Shown piece after piece: positions 57,342-64,000 of a stretch of 64,000 bases of DNA. This DNA is from Linnemannia elongata (lineage: Eukaryota; Mortierellomycota; Mortierellomycetes; Mortierellales; Mortierellaceae): contig JAXBDG010000017.1 of NCBI GenBank assembly GCA_036320915.1, positions 558,001 to 622,000 of the forward strand. The letters are read 5' to 3'. The position numbers and the translations under genes are program-made. How positions within the stretch are numbered: the first letter of the stretch is position 1; each line of letters opens with the position of its first letter. The notes under the pieces were generated by a model that saw only the letters and a program-made list of their open reading frames with translations, was not told where the DNA came from and made no database searches.

Positions 57342-58405
57342 ATTCAGAAGGAAGACCGTGACGAGTGTTGGTGGGATGATGACGAGGACAGTAGTAACGA
57401 GGCAGCAGAAGGCGCGATAGCGAGGTAGGAATGGGGAAAAGGAAGAGGTAAGGAAGAGGGGGAAATGAAAAGAATGACAGTGATGTTCAGCGGGCTCCTC
57501 ATTCGAATTGTTATGTTCAGAATTGGTGAAAAGAAAGCCACTGCCTCCAGTTGACTAATGGAGGGGATAGGAGAAACTGCGGAAGGAGAGTCCAGTGTGA
57601 GGTGAGAAGGAATGGCATGAGGGCAATCGATATGGTTGCACATTGAAGATTTCAGGGGAACTGAAGAGAAACTCGAGGGTACCTGTCGAGGGATTCGTTG
57701 CAGAGTGCTTTGGCATGATCCCTTTGTTTCTGTCATCTCCCACTTTTAATATATGCTGCTTCACCAACAGTTTACTGCTTTGCCAACTGACATTATGCGA
57801 CTTTTTGTTTTGCTTGCTGTCGACTCTCCTATTTCTGCTGAAATAAGTATGTATTTAAAGCGTGTAATGATCAATCCTCTGGTCTCGTTCCCCTGATTCT
57901 GAAACAGGGTCTCAAAATAAGCCAACTCTTTATCAGTGTCAGATAGCGCGTATTTGGAACGAGGCATTAGGGTGTCGCCTTCAAGAGGGTAGCGATTTGT
58001 GCCTATTGGTCGGTGGGCGATGGCAGCAGGGCTATGTGATTCTCACCTCCTGGTTAAGAAGGGTATAACTGGCTCATTGTGCTAGTTGAATGTCAAGTTA
58101 ACCTTATGGGAACAATGAGCCAAAGAAATCTCAGCCCCTTTCGCCTTCCATCTCTTTCTCTTCCCACAATAAAAAAGAGAGAAATTGAAAACTCTCATCG
58201 TAGCCATTCTAAACATCAATTTCATTTCATTCCATCTTGCTTACATCTTCCTTTTTCCTCATTCCTACATCGCTATCGCATCTCACTACCTCCTCATCGT
58301 CGCTGTCCTCCTCCTCATTCTCGTCACACTTGTCACGCTCTTCCATACGAATCAGATGTTCCAAACACATCCTCTCGATTTACCTGAGATTCGCTCAAGA
58401 GTCGC
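57190..58405. repeat. Large inverted repeat, right arm (J/K promoter plus both 5' gene ends)
   Basis: Reverse complement of 22746-23965. It covers the first ~150 nt of J, the J/K spacer and the first ~50 nt of K. Its ends lie inside the coding regions, where J departs from H and K departs from G. It contains the family block GTTCCCCTGAAATCTTC on the minus strand at 57645-57661. Confidence 0.85.
57342..58355. promoter_or_regulatory. Divergent promoter region between copies J and K
   Basis: This 1.0 kb spacer between head-to-head genes is an inverted copy of the G/H spacer. The arrangement of two genes around one promoter region has therefore been duplicated as a unit. Confidence 0.6.
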
Positions 58406-59768
58406 CAGCACTCTTCGTCTCAAAGACCTTGCGTCTTGTGCATGTGTATGCCAAGATTGGAACGACTCATTCACACCGCCACTCTACCACTTTGTCTTGT
58501 TGCCGAAATATGGTATCAGCACGGAATCTTTCGAGAAAAACAAGCACCATATACGACGCCTGGTGATTCAGTTCTCTGCCTATGACAACCTGACAACGAC
58601 ATCTTCAGGAGACCAAGTAGTTTCTAGCGTTATGGCCAACTCGACTCTGACCGAATTGCACGCTACTGGCAATTTGATCGGAGACAAGGGAGCTCAGGCG
58701 CTGTCCAATGCACTTAAGACCAACTCGACTCTGGCAACTTTGAACTTGTTCAACAACTCGATCGGACCCAACGGAGCTCATGCGCTGTCTGAGGCACTCA
58801 AGACCAACTCGACTCTGACCACTTTGAGCTTACAGGACAACGCGATCGGAGACAACGAAGCTCAGGCGCTGTCAGAGGCACTCAAGACCAACTCGACCCT
58901 GACCACTTTGAACTTGGATGGAAACGACATCGGATCCAACGGAGCTCAAGCGCTTTCTGAGGCACTCAAGAACAACTCCACTCTGATCACTTTGAACTTG
59001 TGGCGAAACTCGATTGGAGACAATGGAGCTCAGGCGCTGTCCGATGCACTCAAGACCAACTCGACTCTGGCCACTTTGAAATTGCGAAAGAACTCGATAG
59101 GACCCAACGGAGCTCAGGCGCTTTCCGACGCACTCAAGAACAACTCATCTCTGGCCAGTTTGAACTTGGATGAAAACGACATCGGATCCAACGGAGCTCA
59201 AGCGCTTTCTGAGGCACTCAAGAACAACTCGACTCTGACCACTTTGAACTTGCGGAGCAACTCGATTGGACCCAACGGAGCCCAGGCATTGTCCGACGCA
59301 CTCAAAACCAACTCAACTCTGACTACGTTGGACTTAGGATTCAACTCGATTAGAGAACACGGAGCTCAGGCACTGTCGGAGGCACTCAGGACCAACTCAA
59401 CTCTGACCACGTTGAACCTGCGAAAGAACTCGATTGGTTCCAACGGTGCTCAGGCACTGTTCAAGGCACTCAAGACCAACTCAACGCTGACTACGTTGGA
59501 CTTAGGATTCAACTCGATTGGAAAACATGGAGCTCAGGCGCTGTCTGAGGCTCTCAGGACCAACTCAACTCTGACCACTTTGAACTTGTATACCAACTTA
59601 ATCGGAGACAACGGAGCTCAAGCGTTGTCTGAGGCACTCAAAATCAACAGGACTATAACCACTTTGAACTTACAAAATAACCCGATCGAATCCAGCGGGG
59701 TTCAGGCCCTGTCTGAGGCAGTCAAAACCAACAAGACTGTGAACATTACGGGTGTCCTACTTCAGTGA
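58356..59768 (+). CDS. F-box-like/RNI-type LRR protein, copy K
   Basis: The product is 470 residues from the ATG at 58356 (MFQTHPLDLPEIRSRVASTL, then CACVCQDWNDSFTPPL). Thirteen LRR units and a cap ending GVLLQ follow. The 5' end comes from the inverted repeat shared with G, yet the C-terminal Gln and type 2 3' flank match E and I, so K combines a G-type promoter with an E/I-type tail. Units 9 and 11 (DLGFNSIREHG, DLGFNSIGKHG) and units 4 and 7 (NLDGNDIGSNG, NLDENDIGSNG) form a repeated higher-order pattern. An open, hydrophobic frame of 57 codons precedes the ATG without an ATG of its own. Confidence 0.92.
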   Translation: MFQTHPLDLPEIRSRVASTLRLKDLASCACVCQDWNDSFTPPLYHFVLLPKYGISTESFEKNKHHIRRLVIQFSAYDNLTTTSSGDQVVSSVMANSTLTELHATGNLIGDKGAQALSNALKTNSTLATLNLFNNSIGPNGAHALSEALKTNSTLTTLSLQDNAIGDNEAQALSEALKTNSTLTTLNLDGNDIGSNGAQALSEALKNNSTLITLNLWRNSIGDNGAQALSDALKTNSTLATLKLRKNSIGPNGAQALSDALKNNSSLASLNLDENDIGSNGAQALSEALKNNSTLTTLNLRSNSIGPNGAQALSDALKTNSTLTTLDLGFNSIREHGAQALSEALRTNSTLTTLNLRKNSIGSNGAQALFKALKTNSTLTTLDLGFNSIGKHGAQALSEALRTNSTLTTLNLYTNLIGDNGAQALSEALKINRTITTLNLQNNPIESSGVQALSEAVKTNKTVNITGVLLQ

Positions 59769-60552
59769 CCATCCATACTTTACCAATAATTAAAGATAGT
59801 AAGAGTATATATGCTTTATATCCATAATAAGATTCCCACATTTTTCTTTTCACCGACTTCTATCCATACGCTTCTGTCTACTCTAATCCGCTCATTTCAT
59901 TTTCCACCAGAAAAGACTTTAATAAATTGACAAAGCAGCCTTAATTCCTACAAATGAGCAAAGCATCGACGGAATGACCTAGGACTCTAATGAAGGAAGG
60001 ATTGAAAGGCCTGACATCGAAGGATCAAAAAACAACGTCGCTATGAACGCTTGGCTGCAATAAGTCAGTTATCCACGTTAACAATCCAGATATAGGAATA
60101 GTAACTGCAGATAAAACAAAAAGTGGAAAAAAAAAAAAGAAAAAAAAAAAGGAAAGAAAGGTTCGTGAGCGATGGTAAAACAAAATGACAATGGCAAAGC
60201 ACGTTGCAAATGATCATTCGACAGGAATACTCGAGTTTTTTTACCAGTTCCCTTGAAATTTTCTTCGTGCGACGATAATCGACCAACTTACATCTCATTC
60301 TTTTTCACCTCATACTCATGCTTTCATTGCCTTTTCCTACACTAGGGTAGTGGCTTTTTGTAACAATTCTGAACGCCTCAAAGTCGAAAGGGACTTCGCC
60401 GAACATCTTTATCATACTTTTTCATTTCGTTCCTTCTTCCATACCTCTTTCTTTCCTCATTCCCGCCGTCGTTATCGCATCTTTCGGCTGCCTCATCATA
60501 ACTATCCTCGACATCATCCCCGTCGGAACTTGTCACTCTATTCCTTACCAAT
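59769..60552. other. Type 2 3' flank of K and leader of L
   Basis: 59820-60062 is the reverse complement of the flanks after E and I (CGCTATGAACGCTTGGCTGC). From about 60200 the leader of L begins, with GTTCCCTTGAAATTTTC at 60247-60263. Interrupted A-runs lie at 60127-60150. Confidence 0.65.
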
Positions 60553-61545
60553 ATGATGTTCCATACACATCCCCTCGATTTACCTGAACTTCGCTCAAAG
60601 ATAACCTGTAGTCTTGGCCGCAGCGACCTCGCGTCCTGTGCCCGTGTATGTCAGGATTGGAACGACTACTTTACTCCACCACTCTACAAGTCTGTCATAT
60701 TGTCGAAACATGGTCCCTGCATGGAATCTTTTGAGAGAAACAAACACCTTATACGACACCTGAAGATTCTGAGTTCTGTCTATGAAAAACTATCATCAAC
60801 ATATTCACAAAACCAAGTCGTCCTTAGTGTCACAGCCAACTCGACTTTGACCACTTTGGACTTGCTCGGCAACTCGATAGGACCCAACGGAAGTCAGGCG
60901 CTATCCGAGGCACTCAAGAACAACTCAACACTCACAACTTTGGATTTAGGAATCAACTCGATTGGAGAACACGGAACTCAGGCACTGTCTGAGGCACTCA
61001 AGACCAACTCAACTCTGACCACTTTGAAATTGCGAAGGAACTCGATCGGAGACAATGGAGCTCAGGCACTGTCCGAAGCACTCAAGACCAACTCAACACT
61101 GACCATGTTGGACTTGCGAAGCAACTCGATTAGAGACAACGGAGCTCAGGCACTGTCCGACGCACTCAAGACCAACTCAACCCTGACTACGTTGGACTTA
61201 GGATTTAACTCGATCAGAGAACACGGGGCTCAGGCGCTGTCCGATGCACTCAAGACCAACTCAACACTGACCATGTTGGACTTGCGAAGCAACTCGATTA
61301 GAGACAACGGAGCTCAGGCACTGTCCGACGCACTCAAGACCAACTCAACCCTGACTACGTTGGACTTAGAATTTAACTCGATTAGAGTACACGGAGCTCA
61401 GGCGCTATCTGAGGCACTCAAATGCAACGAAACTCTGAGCACTTTGAACATAGGATACAACAGGATTGGAGACAACGGAACTCACGCGCTGTCTGAGGCA
61501 CTCAAAACCAACAGGACTGTGACCATTACAGGCGTCTTTATTTAG
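60553..61545 (+). CDS. F-box-like/RNI-type LRR protein, copy L (short array)
   Basis: The product is 330 residues (MMFHTHPLDLPELRSKITCS, then CARVCQDWNDYFTPPL). Only eight LRR units and a cap ending GVFI follow, the shortest intact array here. Linker and units 2-3 match copy G. Units 4-5 and 6-7 are a near-perfect direct duplication of 168 nt (61081-61248 and 61249-61416) that differs by a few bases. An ATG at 60556 is an equal alternative start. Role by analogy as for the other copies. Confidence 0.92.
   Translation: MMFHTHPLDLPELRSKITCSLGRSDLASCARVCQDWNDYFTPPLYKSVILSKHGPCMESFERNKHLIRHLKILSSVYEKLSSTYSQNQVVLSVTANSTLTTLDLLGNSIGPNGSQALSEALKNNSTLTTLDLGINSIGEHGTQALSEALKTNSTLTTLKLRRNSIGDNGAQALSEALKTNSTLTMLDLRSNSIRDNGAQALSDALKTNSTLTTLDLGFNSIREHGAQALSDALKTNSTLTMLDLRSNSIRDNGAQALSDALKTNSTLTTLDLEFNSIRVHGAQALSEALKCNETLSTLNIGYNRIGDNGTHALSEALKTNRTVTITGVFI
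61081..61416 (+). repeat. Recent 168-nt tandem duplication (two LRR units) in copy L
   Basis: Both halves start CTCAAGACCAACTCAACACT and encode MLDLRSNSIRDNG and then a TLDLxFNSIR-type unit. They differ at only a handful of positions, for example GGA/GAA and AGAGAACAC/AGAGTACAC. Confidence 0.92.
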
Positions 61546-63149
61546 TGACCGTCCATACCCTGGTGATGAAGATAGTGAGAGTATATATATTTCATACCCA
61601 TATCAAAGATCGTCCACCTTCCGGACCTCTTCACGTCCCGTTTCACTAATACCACAGCATGAAGGGATCCCCTTTCTGCCAACGACCGTCTCTCTTTATT
61701 CACAAATTAGACCGTCGCTAAGCAAAGTCTCTAAATGACATAAGCTGGTCGGTTTGCATTGCTGAAAGGGAGGGGGGTTTCTTGTCAAGACACATTGGCA
61801 ATCTAAGAATTGTTTTTTCTTCTTTAACAAGAATGCTTCCTTTTCCTCTTAGGTCGTTTTTCTTTCCATGATTCTTTAAACTGAACTCAACTATGGAAGG
61901 GACCAGTGGTAATGAAGACTTTTCTTTATGACAACATTATCTTACTCTTCTATTCTCCACGTAAGTCACTGGATGGTCCGCTCTGGAGTTGATGTGCGTT
62001 TTTTTTCCTCTATCCGGTGATAGAAACAAGAAGTGTGGAGCGAATAGTGGCGAAGAAGTGATAGGATCGTCTATCACCAATCTTTGAGAACAGAGAGAGA
62101 ACCAGGAGCGCAAGAGGTAGTAATCTGACAAAGCTCTTTTTCTTGTAACTATGCATATCGTCAATTCATGACTTTGGCATGGGGCACACATTTTCATTCG
62201 ATCGTAAATCTGACCCATTACGAACGATCATGTAACTAGATACTGAAAAGAAAAACACTTGAGCCGATGAGGTCGAGACGGCATCCTCTCATCGTCTTTT
62301 TGACTCAGTTTTCCCCTGGTGTGTATGCAAGAGATGTATTAGCCTGTTATCCGAGTGCACACCTTTGAAGGTACAGTAGAGGCAGCACAGGTCCATCCTG
62401 AAGGCTATGGGTATGAATGGAGAGTGTAAAGTCACTCAATTTTGTGAAAGTTGGATCAGACAGACGCGGTTCAAAATCTAAAAGACGCTTTGAGAAGCGG
62501 TTCGGACGATGGGCTATTAAGTCCCGGATGGGGAGCAAAGTGGCCAGGAGCGCTTTGAGAAGCGGCTTTTTTGATAGGCTTAGAGGCCACCATTCAACCA
62601 AAGAGGGTTAACGCAGGCACACATGACACATGGGAAAAAATATATATGGTCCACTCGGATCCTTCCTTCCTTCCTTGCTCTCTCTCACTGATGCTGTCAT
62701 TTGGACGAGTAAAAGCAGCCTCTCCCTCTCCCCTTGTCTTTCACTTCGTCTTTCCTACTTCCCGTCTTTCTTTTTTTCCTTTTCTTTCCTGCATGTGTGT
62801 CTTCTTTTAATCTATGGAGTCACCGAATGGCTCGCAATCTGATCGCGGCGTGCCCTGCACTACAAATGAATTATTAAAGGCTACAAACTGACTGGTGAGC
62901 CAACAAGAGCTTTTATCATATATAACTACATATTTCTTGTGATGTTTAGTTCTCGCATTTGGTATGCAAAAAAATAGGCCATAATTACATGGTAAATAAT
63001 TACTGTCACTCTATTCAGGTTCGCATTGTTGCGTGAGAGTGCTGACCAATGGATATATTATGCAATAGGTGTGGGAGATGATTATCTTTGCGTGTACGAA
63101 AAATAAGTAACAAAATAAAAACAGCTCCCTTGCACAGAGCAAGGGAAAA
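61546..63149. other. Type 1 3' flank of L and spacer remnants
   Basis: Blocks shared with the C/D and F/G spacers continue to about 62750, for example GATGAGGTCGAGACGGCATC near 62266, which is inverted relative to 13230. After that the sequence is A/T-rich and unique. No gene is seen up to the tetraspanin-like stop codon. Confidence 0.6.
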
Positions 63150-64000
63150 TCACTGAGTGTACAGCTTGGGGGTGATGGGATAAGCGGTGCGGTAAAGGCT
63201 ATCGATATGATTAGAACAGAGCAGGGCAACGAGCATGACGAGGAGTTGGATGGGTAGGAGAGTAAATGCGGCCGAAGAGGTGTTGGAGAGGAGGTCTTGT
63301 TGGTACTGCAGGAATTTGGACTCGCAGGATGGGAGAGGTGCGCGGGGGAAGCAGTGTAGGTCGTAGGATGGATAGTCGCTCAATGATCTGTACCCACAGC
63401 AGTTGAACTATTTTCAGAAAAGAAAATCAAAAAAGTGAAGACGTTTTAGTTATAGGCGCTATTTCTTTTTTCTCATGTTGATAAAACACAAGACGCATGA
63501 AAAAAAAAAAAAAAAAAAAAACGTAAAGGGCGATGACTTACAGCGTTTTGGATGACAAGACGGTCGTCGCGAGTGTACTCATTGACCCACGAGAACTTGA
63601 GTTTCTGGTAGAGCGAGATGTGGCTGCGTCGGAAGCAGATGTATCCGATCGAGGTTATCATTGCAAATAAGGGCCAGAGGAGTATCGTGTACCACGACAG
63701 TATTTTGCGGCTCTGTGTAAAGATCCCAATGAACCCAAGCAGCGCGATGAAAACGCCGAATGGGGCCGTCACCATCATAACTAATATGTTGACAAGGGAG
63801 AAGAGAGGATGTTAGTATGTTGCTTTGCCAAGTATTGGGAGGCGCTGGAAAAAGGGTAAGAAGGAGGAGAGAACTTACGGAGGAGGACGTTATGGTTGGC
63901 GATCATCATGATTCCAGAATCCAGGTAGGGTTTTGTCCATGGGTCTCCACGCCACGACATTGTCATAATCACTGTGCATGTCACCGCATATCCTAATAAC
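63150..64000 (-). CDS. Tetraspanin-like four-helix membrane protein (5' end outside window)
   Basis: Three exons are visible: 63879 to beyond 64000, 63542-63780 and 63150-63407. They give about 205 residues. Helices in order are LLGYAVTCTVIMTMSW (TM1 end), LMMVTAPFGVFIALLGFIG (TM2), SWYTILLWPLFAMITSIGY (TM3) and FTLLPIQLLVMLVALLC (TM4). Between TM3 and TM4 is a larger extracellular-type loop with FNCCGYRS, the tetraspanin CCG signature, plus further Cys residues (LHCFPRAPLPSCES). Exon phases match at both junctions. Fungal tetraspanin-like proteins organise membrane domains; the role here is unknown. The true start may lie to the right of the window, so MTMSW at about 63960 need not be the first Met. 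Confidence 0.72.
63500..63521. repeat. Poly(A) tract, 22 nt
   Basis: An A run inside the second intron of the tetraspanin-like gene. On the coding strand it is a poly(T) run. Confidence 0.95.

Noticed and set aside
22746..58405. The 1.2 kb inverted repeats as LTRs or transposon ends
   Set aside because: They contain gene starts and promoters, lie in inverse orientation, and have no terminal TG...CA or target-site signs that I can see.

Overview
This window is nuclear DNA from a filamentous fungus. The best fit is an early-diverging lineage such as Mortierellomycotina, and that assignment is an inference. Protein genes have short GT-AG introns, mostly about 80-160 bp, and C-ending codons. Intergenic DNA is full of homopolymer tracts and microsatellites. 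The most abundant gene type is an F-box-like protein followed by a perfectly regular 28-residue ribonuclease-inhibitor-type leucine-rich repeat (LRR).

Layout. (1) 1-25.6 kb: a left cluster of eight F-box/LRR copies: A minus, B plus, C plus, D minus (pseudogene), E minus, F plus, G minus, H plus (amber-interrupted). It also holds a repeat-rich stretch at 5.1-9.7 kb with a decayed Helitron. (2) 25.6-31.6 kb: nearly gene-free and low complexity, with one possible small acidic protein. (3) 31.6-52.3 kb: a compact block of conserved genes, all on the plus strand. These are CTF18 (alternative clamp loader), two tandem PIN-like auxin-efflux-carrier-family transporters, a membrane-anchored short-chain dehydrogenase and a full-length ABCC transporter. 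(4) 52.7-61.5 kb: a right cluster of four F-box/LRR genes (I minus, J minus, K plus, L plus). (5) 63.1-64 kb: a tetraspanin-like gene running off the right edge.

Exon models for CTF18, both PIN-like genes, the dehydrogenase and the ABC transporter were built by hand from GT-AG sites; each sums to a whole number of codons and keeps its family motifs intact.

The most interesting system is the F-box/LRR family. The F-box head and C-terminal cap stay constant while the 84-nt LRR cassette array varies from 1 (pseudogene) to at least 17 units. Genes sit head-to-head over shared promoters of about 1.0-1.4 kb, and tail-to-tail over spacers that are themselves duplicated and quasi-palindromic. The G/H promoter region recurs inverted as the J/K promoter region 34 kb away, on the other side of the conserved block. 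Recent unit duplications, an almost total array collapse and mosaic copies point to active recombination. By family analogy the products could be substrate-recognition subunits of SCF-type ubiquitin ligases, with binding surfaces diversified by cassette shuffling; that role is inference.
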